A stretch of 14,362 bases of DNA from Bacteroidaceae bacterium (GTDB lineage Bacteria; Bacteroidota; Bacteroidia; Bacteroidales; Bacteroidaceae). The DNA lies in contig JABUUG010000009.1 of the NCBI GenBank assembly GCA_021443285.1, positions 1-14,362 of the forward strand. The letters are read 5' to 3'. The translations under genes and the position numbers were made by a program. A model generated the notes under the pieces. That model was given only the letters and a program-made list of their open reading frames with translations. It was not told the DNA's origin and did not search any database. Positions 1-6,851 of this stretch are shown here, piece by piece. Positions within the stretch are counted from its first letter, which is position 1. Every line of letters starts with the position of its first letter.

Positions 1-39
1 TTACCTTTTTGCGCAGAAGTCATTTGTCACTTTAACTAC

Positions 40-118
40 ACATTAACTCCACATTAACTCCCCTTCACTACACCTAAAAGAATTAACTCCTCTTCACTAC
101 ACTTAAAGAATAACTTCC
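40..118. repeat. Short imperfect tandem repeats in the leader of the polysaccharide genes
   Basis: The 11-mer ACATTAACTCC occurs twice head to tail (40-50 and 51-61). It is followed by two imperfect units of 28-29 bases (62-90 and 91-118), each starting with CTTCACTACAC and ending in a TTAACTCC or TAACTTCC variant. The whole 1-139 stretch is AT-rich, low in G and shows no gene. It may be an untranslated leader or decayed sequence; I see no convincing Bacteroidota promoter (TTTG / TAnnTTTG) in it. Confidence 0.7.
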
Positions 119-139
119 AATTTACAGATATTGCTGGAT

Positions 140-925
140 ATGATACCTAAGACGATTCACTACTGCTGGTTTGGTGGGAACAGTCTTCCGAAATCGGCGA
201 GGAAATGTATTGCCTCATGGCGAAAATTTCTCCCGGACTATGAGATAAAGGAGTGGAACGAGGGAAACTTTGATGTAAATATATGTTCCTATACGTCGGA
301 GGCTTACAGGCTGAAGAAGTATGCTTTTGTGAGCGACTACGCCCGCTTTTGGATATTGTACAATTATGGTGGCATTTACTTTGACACAGATGTGGAGGTT
401 GTTGCGGGTATTGACGACATTGTGGAGCGTGGTGCCTTTATGGGTATTGAGCGTAAGAGTTTTGATGGTGTTGTAAGGATTTCGACTGCGGAACATTTGT
501 ATGATGTGGCAGTAGGTTTGGGTTTTGCTATGCCTGCCGGACATTGGTTTGGAAAGCAAATGCTTGAATACTATGGCACTCACCGTCTGCTAAACGACAT
601 TGGTAATGTTGCTGAGAATGTTGTGCAGATTGTTTCAAGACTATTAACGAATAAGGGTTGTGCCCAAGAGTTGGAAGACGGCATCATTTCGGTGGACGAC
701 ATCTTGATATATCCTTCGGAGTATTTCTGTCCGAAAGACTACAAGACGAACGAGATGTTCATGACGAAGAACACACGTACAATCCATCACTACTCGGCGT
801 CGTGGTTTCCGTGGTACTCGAGACTGGCGATGAAGGTGTGTCATATGCTGGGAATAACCTACAAGCGGAGGATAATGGGCAGGTGGGACAGACTGAGGTG
901 GAGATTGCAGAAGCGGCGTGAATAA
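140..925 (+). CDS. Glycosyltransferase family 32 (capsular polysaccharide synthesis)
   Basis: Predicted cytoplasmic GT-A sugar transferase that adds one sugar to the growing lipid-linked repeat unit. The N-terminus MIPKTIHYCWFGG is typical of bacterial GT32 enzymes, as is the block SDYARFWILYNYGGIYFDTD; its DxD motif (Asp82-Thr-Asp84) should bind the metal and nucleotide-sugar. The protein is 261 residues, normal for the family. The frame is open back to a TTG at 131, but the ATG at 140 puts the family's conserved MIPK start first, so I chose it. It is the first gene seen of a + strand polysaccharide cluster and is followed by a 126-base gap with a palindromic repeat. The coding strand is strikingly G-rich. 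Donor and acceptor sugars cannot be told from sequence. Confidence 0.9.
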   Translation: MIPKTIHYCWFGGNSLPKSARKCIASWRKFLPDYEIKEWNEGNFDVNICSYTSEAYRLKKYAFVSDYARFWILYNYGGIYFDTDVEVVAGIDDIVERGAFMGIERKSFDGVVRISTAEHLYDVAVGLGFAMPAGHWFGKQMLEYYGTHRLLNDIGNVAENVVQIVSRLLTNKGCAQELEDGIISVDDILIYPSEYFCPKDYKTNEMFMTKNTRTIHHYSASWFPWYSRLAMKVCHMLGITYKRRIMGRWDRLRWRLQKRRE

Positions 926-956
926 TGAAGTGTGAAGAGTTTGCTGCCTTGGATAT

Positions 957-1005
957 TTCTTTCAGTCGCTTGCTTTGTTACGGAGCTGATGTTCCGAGCG
1001 CGGGG
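957..1005 (+). repeat. Palindromic intergenic repeat, copy 1
   Basis: A box TTCTTTCAGTCGCTT (957-971) is followed by a hairpin with arms CGGAGC (981-986) and GTTCCG (991-996, one G-T wobble), a TGAT loop, and the tail GAGCGCGGGG. The same box, hairpin and tail recur at 2066-2133, and the hairpin plus tail recur on the other strand at 8191-8219. No T-run follows the stem, so it does not look like a simple intrinsic terminator. It lies between two glycosyltransferase genes. Confidence 0.75.
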
Positions 1006-1051
1006 ATAGGAGGAGGTAAAGAAGTTATAAAAAGTATAAAAAACAGGTAGA

Positions 1052-2062
1052 ATGAAGGTTTCAATTATTGTTCCTGTGTATAATGTGGCTGAATACATTG
1101 AAAAATGTGTGAAGAGCGTGATGGCACAGGATTATGAGGGCATGATTGAATGTTTCCTTATAGATGATTGTGGCAGCGATGACAGCATTGATATTTGTGA
1201 ACGTCTTATAGGGGGGTATGATGGAAAGATTGTGTTCAAGATACTGAGGCATGAGAAGAATGGAGGTCTGTCGGCGGCCCGAAATACAGGTATCAGGGCA
1301 GCGACAGGCGACTACCTTTACTTTTTGGATTCGGACGATGCACTATATCCTTACACCATAAGACTTCTTGTGGAGAAGACTGAGGAATATGGGGATGTTG
1401 ATATAGTGCAAGGTGTGATGATTCGGTCAACGCCAGGAGAAGACGGTCTATTGAGCGGCATATCATATTTGTGGATTCCGGAATACCGGCATGAACGAAA
1501 GGATGTCAAGAAGACGATAATAAACATGCCACCACAGGCATGGAACAAGTTGATAAGGAGGGAATTCATCACGGGCAATGGTCTCTTCTATGTAGATGGA
1601 CTGATACATGAGGATGAGATGTGGCGAACGATGGCGGCGAAATACGTGAAGTCGATAGCTTACTGCCATGCTATCACGTATTGGCACCGCACGGACAACC
1701 CGATATCGATAATGCACACGAAGGTTAGTATGAAACGTGTGGACTCGTATATGAAAATCATGGAGTACAAGGTTTCTAATCTGGACAGTGAGGTAAAGGA
1801 CGTGGATGCGAAGCACATGATTATTCTGACGCAGAAATGGCAAGAGTCTGCAAACAGGTTCCTGGACAGGAAGGATTCAGAGATAAAGCAGCGGTTGGGG
1901 GAATTCTGGAGGTTTGCAAAGGCGTGCGAAAGGCCTGCACTCGTAAAGTATCTGCTTCTATACTGGACGCTGCCCTACGCTTTGACGTCAAACAGAATAC
2001 TGAGGTACTTGCATAAACGAATATCGGCAAAACTGGCAGAAAGATATATAAATGGTAAATGA
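1052..2062 (+). CDS. Glycosyltransferase family 2
   Basis: Predicted GT-A fold transferase acting at the inner face of the cytoplasmic membrane in polysaccharide repeat-unit assembly. Residues 3-12 (VSIIVPVYNV) form the classic GT2 first strand. IDDCGSDDS around 37-45 holds the nucleotide-binding Asp pair, NGGLSAARNTG (70-80) is the usual second block, and DSDD (93-96) is the metal-binding motif. The C-terminal third (about 230-336) is variable, as expected for acceptor recognition. At 336 residues it has normal length for capsule-type GT2 enzymes. It starts with ATG, has only a weak AGGT upstream, and ends in TGA. Gaps containing related hairpin repeats lie on both sides, so transcription into and out of this gene may be modulated. 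Sugar specificity cannot be predicted. Confidence 0.93.
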   Translation: MKVSIIVPVYNVAEYIEKCVKSVMAQDYEGMIECFLIDDCGSDDSIDICERLIGGYDGKIVFKILRHEKNGGLSAARNTGIRAATGDYLYFLDSDDALYPYTIRLLVEKTEEYGDVDIVQGVMIRSTPGEDGLLSGISYLWIPEYRHERKDVKKTIINMPPQAWNKLIRREFITGNGLFYVDGLIHEDEMWRTMAAKYVKSIAYCHAITYWHRTDNPISIMHTKVSMKRVDSYMKIMEYKVSNLDSEVKDVDAKHMIILTQKWQESANRFLDRKDSEIKQRLGEFWRFAKACERPALVKYLLLYWTLPYALTSNRILRYLHKRISAKLAERYINGK

Positions 2063-2065
2063 TTA

Positions 2066-2133
2066 TTCTTTCGGTCGCTTTGTTTTGTAAAAGCGGCAAG
2101 CCGATTACGAAGCTGATGCTTCGAACACGGGGG
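2066..2133 (+). repeat. Palindromic intergenic repeat, copy 2 (extended, several hairpins)
   Basis: The box TTCTTTCGGTCGCTT (2066-2080) matches copy 1 at 14 of 15 bases. A perfect hairpin follows at 2108-2123: arms CGAAGC and GCTTCG with loop TGAT, then the tail GAACACGGGGG. Between box and hairpin this copy carries extra structured sequence. CGCTTT (2076-2081) pairs with AAAGCG (2090-2095), and CGGC/GCCG (2094-2103) can form an alternative small stem. No T-run follows. It begins four bases after the stop of the upstream GT2 gene. Confidence 0.78.
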
Positions 2134-2161
2134 TGTGTAATTATTAACTATTCAACGATGC

Positions 2162-2188
2162 CTTAATGGTCAATCTATACACATTAAG
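2162..2188. promoter_or_regulatory. Inverted repeat upstream of the Stealth-family gene
   Basis: CTTAATG (2162-2168) and CATTAAG (2182-2188) are perfect 7-base inverted arms separated by 13 bases. They end 13 bases before the ATG at 2202, in an AT-rich gap. The position suits an operator or a leader hairpin near the translation start. With only 7-base arms, chance is possible and no regulator is indicated. Confidence 0.3.
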
Positions 2189-2201
2189 TAATTGAAGATA
2201 C

Positions 2202-3230
2202 ATGGACATTGACTTTATCATAACATGGGTTGACGGGAGCGACCCGGAATGGTTGCGGGAAAAAGCGAAATATGACGGCAGTAATCCTTTGAAGAATGAA
2301 GCAAAGGCAGAGGATGAACGCTTCCGTTCGTTCGACAACCTACAATATCTTTTTCGCAGCATAGAAACATTCGCCCCTTTTGTAAGAAAGGTTCATCTTG
2401 TAACGGCAGGACATCTTCCGAAATGGCTGAACAGGGACTGTCCGAAATTGAATATAGTGAAACATTCGGACTATATCCCAAGCGTATGGCTCCCGACTTT
2501 CAGCAGTCGCTGTATAGACATGAATTTCCACCGCATAGAGGCGTTGGCGGAGCATTTTGTCTATTTCAACGACGATTTCTTCCTGACAAACAACACGACA
2601 CCGGACTTCTTCTTCAAGGATGGTCTGCCATGTGATGCTGCTGTTATTTTGTCGGGTGCTCCGGGTGCTGACATGTTCAGGGGGAATTTCTGGCATGCTC
2701 CGATGATGTGTACAAGTATCATAAACACACATTTCAACAAGAAGGAGGTGATGAAACGTAATCCTTCAAAATGGTACAACCTGCAATACCGCCGTTTCCT
2801 AAAGGAGAATATATGGAGGACGAGGGACTTTGCTTTCACGGGTTTTGGAAACTGGCATATGCCATACGGCTACCTGAAATCGACTTATGAGGAGGTGTGG
2901 AAAGCGGAAGGAGATTATCTTGGAAAGGTTTCTTCGCACAGATTTCGCGATGCAAACGATGCAAATCACTGGATATTCACGTATTGGCAGTATGTTACAG
3001 GGCAGTTTACACCACGCTGTCCCAACTATGGAAGATATTTCCGACTGTCGGACATTAATGCAGCGAAAGAGGCGGCACAATGTATAAAAGACAGGAAATA
3101 CACCATGGTTTGCATCAACGACTCGAAAATTGATGACAAAAATGAACTGAAACAGATAATGGATACGGTGAATACTTCTTTAGAAACTCTACTTCCCACC
3201 CCGTCTTCATTTGAAATGCAGAAACACTAA
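2202..3230 (+). CDS. Stealth-family capsular polysaccharide phosphotransferase
   Basis: Predicted hexose-1-phosphate transferase that moves a sugar-1-phosphate from a nucleotide sugar to an acceptor sugar, making a phosphodiester link. The four conserved regions of the family (shared with bacterial capsule polymerases and with animal GlcNAc-1-phosphotransferase) can be recognised. CR1 is IDFIITWVDGSDPEW at 3-17. CR2 runs from about 41 (FRSFDNLQYLFRSIE) to YFNDDFFL at 121-128. CR3 lies around 163-225 (HAPMMCTSIINTHF, then FGNWHMPYGY). CR4 lies around 278-310 (RYFRLSDINAA, then MVCINDSKID). At 342 residues it is a complete family member with no signal peptide or membrane segment, so it acts in the cytoplasm. 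It is separated from the next GT2 by 3 bases. This gene is the best clue to the glycan chemistry: a phosphate-containing polymer. Confidence 0.93.
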   Translation: MDIDFIITWVDGSDPEWLREKAKYDGSNPLKNEAKAEDERFRSFDNLQYLFRSIETFAPFVRKVHLVTAGHLPKWLNRDCPKLNIVKHSDYIPSVWLPTFSSRCIDMNFHRIEALAEHFVYFNDDFFLTNNTTPDFFFKDGLPCDAAVILSGAPGADMFRGNFWHAPMMCTSIINTHFNKKEVMKRNPSKWYNLQYRRFLKENIWRTRDFAFTGFGNWHMPYGYLKSTYEEVWKAEGDYLGKVSSHRFRDANDANHWIFTYWQYVTGQFTPRCPNYGRYFRLSDINAAKEAAQCIKDRKYTMVCINDSKIDDKNELKQIMDTVNTSLETLLPTPSSFEMQKH

Positions 3231-3233
3231 AGA

Positions 3234-4232
3234 ATGAACGAACCGCTTGTTTCAATAATAGTGCCTGTCTATAATGTGGAGGAACTGATCTCCCGATGTA
3301 TAGAATCCTTGGCCAAGCAGAGTTATTCTAATATAGAGATACTTCTCATAGACGATGGTTCAACCATGGACAACTCTCCAGCAATCTGCGATGACTATGC
3401 GGGGCGAGATAAGAGGATAAAGGTTGTACACAAAGAAAACGGAGGGGTGAGCAGTGCCAGGAACACTGGGCTTGACATTGCCAATGGGGAATTTGTCTGC
3501 TTCTGCGATTCTGACGACTATGTATCTAAAGACTATATCAGCAACTTCATAGAAGGACTAACGCCTGACACCGATCTCGTTTTTCAGGGCATCATAGATG
3601 TATATAAGGATCAGGAAACCGAAAAACTGCCAGAAAACAAATTATATCGGCAAGAATACCTACTTGATGGGATAGCGGACATAGACCGTCTGGGGACTTT
3701 CGGATTTGTTTGCAACAAACTCTATCGAAAGAGTATCATAGACACACATAGCCTAAGGTTTGACACTTCCATCAGCATCAGCGAAGACCGCATATTTGCC
3801 CTACAATACATGTGCTTTATCAGAGGTATGCGCACAGTGGCAAAAGGAGCATACTATTATGAAATAAGAAATGCAGGACTGACTATGAAGAAGCGTAGTT
3901 ATGAGGAAATTAAAATTGCTGCAGAGCGTAATCTTGAGGAGTCGGAGCACCTGCTTACCCTGTATAAATCAGAGAATTTCCGACTTAACATGAAGCATTT
4001 CCACATCATGTCATCCGTCCATTGCCTTTCCATATTGTTTGATCAAAACTATCCATTGGATTATTGCAAAAAAGAAATATTTCTTTTTATGCAGAAGTAT
4101 GGGAAATGGCTACCTCTATATAAGGCAAGAAATAAGAAACAGTGGGTATTAATGTTCGTAATAGGACATCTCCCAGCAGCGGTCTCTGTGCCGGTCCTCT
4201 ACTCTATATGGAAAATCAAGTATCATTCGTAA
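3234..4232 (+). CDS. Glycosyltransferase family 2
   Basis: Second GT2 enzyme of the cluster, presumed to add a sugar to the lipid-linked repeat unit in the cytoplasm. Visible motifs are VSIIVPVYNVEE (6-17), the nucleotide-binding LLIDDGSTMDNS (38-48), the NGGVSSARNTGLD block (69-81) and the metal-binding CDSDDY (91-96). The protein is 332 residues. It begins 3 bases after the Stealth gene and its 3' end overlaps the following GT4 by 25 bases, so these genes are almost certainly co-transcribed and may be translationally coupled. The base bias changes within this gene: its first third is G-rich on the coding strand like the genes before it, and the rest is balanced to C-rich. A recombination join or strand-bias boundary may lie here. 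Confidence 0.93.
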   Translation: MNEPLVSIIVPVYNVEELISRCIESLAKQSYSNIEILLIDDGSTMDNSPAICDDYAGRDKRIKVVHKENGGVSSARNTGLDIANGEFVCFCDSDDYVSKDYISNFIEGLTPDTDLVFQGIIDVYKDQETEKLPENKLYRQEYLLDGIADIDRLGTFGFVCNKLYRKSIIDTHSLRFDTSISISEDRIFALQYMCFIRGMRTVAKGAYYYEIRNAGLTMKKRSYEEIKIAAERNLEESEHLLTLYKSENFRLNMKHFHIMSSVHCLSILFDQNYPLDYCKKEIFLFMQKYGKWLPLYKARNKKQWVLMFVIGHLPAAVSVPVLYSIWKIKYHS

Positions 4233-5425
4233 ATCCCCGACAAGACTCTGTGCAGACATACGCAGAGAGGCATAACATCCTTTTTCTCCTCGCACGCTAT
4301 CCCGGATATGGAGGCATAGAGAATGTCACAACAACCCTTGCAAACGCACTTTGTGAGAAACACAATATCATCATTGTTTCAAATCGTCAGCAGGATGAGC
4401 AAAACCTACTGAAGAATCTTAATAAGGAGATTGCATTCTACCCATTGCCGCAGAAAGGAATAGCAAGAAGTAAACAAAACATAAACATATTCAATGACAT
4501 ACTCATCAAGCACAATGTCGATGTCATAATAAATCAGGACTCCTACTTCCCAAACCATTATCTCTTAGAGGGGATTACCCACCCCGAAAAATACAGAATC
4601 ATAGAGGTGGAGCACAATTCCCCCGATGGTTTTGTCACGACATATCATGTAGTACAGCGTAACCATGCTTCATGGGACATATACCACAAGTTCAAAACCT
4701 GGTTTTACTTTCAGAAAAGCCTAAGAAACGAGAAACGCAACAGGCGTTTCCTTTACAACATCTGCGACAAATATGTAGTCCTTGCTAAAGCATACATACC
4801 GCTTTGCCAGAAATACGGGCTTCTAACAGACGATGACAAATTTACCGTCATCGGTAATCCAATGGTCATCAAACCGACAATAGTCTCGCTTTCTGAAAAG
4901 GAAAAACAATGTATATTTGTAGGAAGACTTGACCAACAGAAAGGCATTAAACGCCTCATGCGGATATGGGGGAAAATAGAAAAAGAGGAAAAAGAATGGA
5001 CTCTTGTATTAGTTGGAGATGGTCCCCAAATGCCAGTCGTAAAGAATGCCATAAGGGATAACCACCTGACAAGGGTAAAGGTTGAGGGCTTCCGCACCAA
5101 TGTTGCAGACTATTACCGCACAGCAAGCATTTTCTGCATGTGTTCCTCACATGAAGGATTTCCACTTGTATTACCCGAAGCAATGGGATATGGTGTTGTT
5201 CCGATAGCTTTCAACAGCTTTGCCGCACTTTCTGACATCATAACACCGCAGGAAGATGCCATCATGGTTGAACCTTTTGATGAAGAAACATACACAGCAG
5301 AATTACTTTCCCTTATGAAAAATCAGGAACTCCTAAGCGAGATGCAGGAAAATGCAATTAAACATTCAAGGAAGTTTGATTTGACAACAATAGTCAGGCA
5401 GTGGGAATCAATCATTAACCAGTAA
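4208..5425 (+). CDS. Glycosyltransferase family 4
   Basis: Predicted retaining GT-B fold transferase of the polysaccharide pathway. The N-terminal Rossmann start is NILFLLARYPGYGGIENVTTTLA, with the Gly-rich acceptor loop. The C-terminal domain has QCIFVGRLDQQKG, a typical donor-domain start, and HEGFPLVLPEAMGYG, where Glu316 and Glu324 form the E-x7-E motif of the family. The frame is open back to a GTG at 4142, but that start would overlap the previous gene by 91 bases and add residues unlike any GT4 start. The ATG at 4208 gives 405 residues and a 25-base overlap, so I prefer it. No signal peptide is present. The next gene follows after 24 bases. Donor sugar unknown. Confidence 0.92.
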   Translation: MENQVSFVNPRQDSVQTYAERHNILFLLARYPGYGGIENVTTTLANALCEKHNIIIVSNRQQDEQNLLKNLNKEIAFYPLPQKGIARSKQNINIFNDILIKHNVDVIINQDSYFPNHYLLEGITHPEKYRIIEVEHNSPDGFVTTYHVVQRNHASWDIYHKFKTWFYFQKSLRNEKRNRRFLYNICDKYVVLAKAYIPLCQKYGLLTDDDKFTVIGNPMVIKPTIVSLSEKEKQCIFVGRLDQQKGIKRLMRIWGKIEKEEKEWTLVLVGDGPQMPVVKNAIRDNHLTRVKVEGFRTNVADYYRTASIFCMCSSHEGFPLVLPEAMGYGVVPIAFNSFAALSDIITPQEDAIMVEPFDEETYTAELLSLMKNQELLSEMQENAIKHSRKFDLTTIVRQWESIINQ

Positions 5426-5449
5426 TTAACTACTAATCATCTACTTTAC

Positions 5450-6841
5450 ATGTCATTAGGAATAGACACCAGAGAAAAATATGTCTTGTTCTTCATGTTC
5501 CTCGGAACTGTTGTGGCAAGATTCTATGGATGGCAGTTCCAATGTCCCACCCCCGTAAAGTTTTTATCCATTGCATGCACATACGCCGCTGTTACCTGTA
5601 TCCCATTCGACAGCATGAGGAGTAACGACCTTGGCAAAATCCCCAACATACTAATAGTCGCACTGCTTCTACTTGGAGGATACGAGACTATTGTAACAGC
5701 CCTCAACGAAGACCCCGACATGTGGGCGTTCGGGAACAAGTGGATTACAGCCTTTCTCAACGAATACTGTGTAGCACTTTTCATACCACCAATATTCATT
5801 TATCTCTGTGAAAACAGGGATAATGTTGTTTATAGCCAAAGACTTACCAAGGCATACATGATATTCTTGCTTATCTATGTGGTCTTGGGAAGGGGACTCA
5901 CCCACATCGGATACATCTCATTCTGGGGACTTGCCTTCTGGCCTTTTGTTAACATGAAATATCGCTACATGCTCATTGCCGTAGAGATATTCACGTTCTT
6001 TGCCTTCGTCAGCGAAACACGCATGCTTGCCATGCCCCTCGCCTATGGAGTTGCCGGCTATCTCCTCATGTATCGCTTCAAGGGAGCATTCGTAAAGGAA
6101 CTATGTATAGGCAGCATGGTTGCGCCATTCATTCTGTTCATACCAACACTTTATTTCGACGAGGACACATCTAGTGAAGACAGTATCTTCACACAACTCG
6201 TTCAGCAAGTGATAGGATCAGACGATGGCGGAGAACAAGACAATACCGACACAAGAACATTCCTCTATGTCGAAATGTCAGCCGACCTGTCTGACACAGA
6301 TTCATGGATATTAGGAAAAGGAGCATACGCACACTACTATTCCGAGTATTTTGATGAGGGAGAAAGCGACAACGACCGATACGGAAGAATCTCCAGCGAG
6401 GTACCCTTCCTCAATTTCCTAATGCACGGAGGCATTGCCTATTGCACATTATATCTCCTACTCCTCGGATACGGTATAATAAATGCCATATTCTTCGGAA
6501 AAAACAAATTCGTGAAAAGTGTTGCAGTTATGCTTGCAGGATACTTCTTCAACTTTTTCGTCGGAGACCTCACTGGCTGCTACTTCTTCCACATGATGAT
6601 ATTCATGCTCCTCGGTTGCTGTCTCAGTAGCAGCTGGATAAATCTCACCGACAAGGAAATATACAAATTCATGCACATATATAAGTCCGAAGAAGAAGGG
6701 GATGAGGAGGATGACGACGACGATGACGATGAGAAAGATTATGACGAGAATGACGAGAATGACGAAGAGGACGAAGAAGATGACGAAGAAGATCTATATG
6801 AAGAAGAGAATAGTGACAATGAAAAGAATACTAACTTCTAA
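5450..6841 (+). CDS. Wzy-like polysaccharide polymerase with acidic C-terminal tail
   Basis: Polytopic inner-membrane protein with roughly eleven hydrophobic segments across residues 10-405. A large hydrophilic loop follows IPTLYF at about residue 238. This loop, with TRTFLYVEMSADL, WILGKGAY and EVPFLNFLMHGG, resembles the periplasmic loop of O-antigen and capsule polymerases, which join lipid-linked repeat units; SETRMLA in an earlier loop also fits. Family sequences diverge widely, so the assignment rests on topology, these motifs and the position among glycosyltransferases. Residues 413-463, after the last membrane segment, form a tail in which 35 of 51 residues are Asp or Glu, including seven Asp in a row. 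The large loop is also unusually acidic. The ATG at 5450 lies 24 bases after the GT4. It could instead be an O-antigen ligase, but a ligase inside a GT cluster is less usual. Confidence 0.82.
   Translation: MSLGIDTREKYVLFFMFLGTVVARFYGWQFQCPTPVKFLSIACTYAAVTCIPFDSMRSNDLGKIPNILIVALLLLGGYETIVTALNEDPDMWAFGNKWITAFLNEYCVALFIPPIFIYLCENRDNVVYSQRLTKAYMIFLLIYVVLGRGLTHIGYISFWGLAFWPFVNMKYRYMLIAVEIFTFFAFVSETRMLAMPLAYGVAGYLLMYRFKGAFVKELCIGSMVAPFILFIPTLYFDEDTSSEDSIFTQLVQQVIGSDDGGEQDNTDTRTFLYVEMSADLSDTDSWILGKGAYAHYYSEYFDEGESDNDRYGRISSEVPFLNFLMHGGIAYCTLYLLLLGYGIINAIFFGKNKFVKSVAVMLAGYFFNFFVGDLTGCYFFHMMIFMLLGCCLSSSWINLTDKEIYKFMHIYKSEEEGDEEDDDDDDDEKDYDENDENDEEDEEDDEEDLYEEENSDNEKNTNF
6686..6838 (+). repeat. GAN-codon low-complexity tract encoding the acidic tail
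   Basis: Dense runs of GAT, GAC, GAA and GAG codons encode the Asp/Glu-rich C-terminus of the Wzy-like protein. Short in-frame repeats (for example GACGAGAAT twice near 6742-6759) make the tract prone to in-frame expansion and contraction. The synonymous codons are mixed, which argues against a very recent pure triplet expansion. Confidence 0.75.
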
Positions 6842-6851
6842 ATAATATTTA

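Noticed and set aside
131..139. TTG start nine bases upstream of the GT32 ATG
   Set aside because: The ATG at 140 begins exactly at the conserved MIPKTIHYCWFGG start of GT32 proteins; the extra three residues are not family-like.
4142..4207. GTG start giving the GT4 a 22-residue extension
   Set aside because: It would overlap the upstream GT2 by 91 bases, and the extra residues look like an out-of-frame reading of that gene. The ATG at 4208 is better.
3200..4300. A dif site at the GC-skew change
   Set aside because: I looked by eye for a 28-base XerCD-like inverted site near the change and found only short AT-rich inverted repeats inside coding sequence, not enough to claim one.
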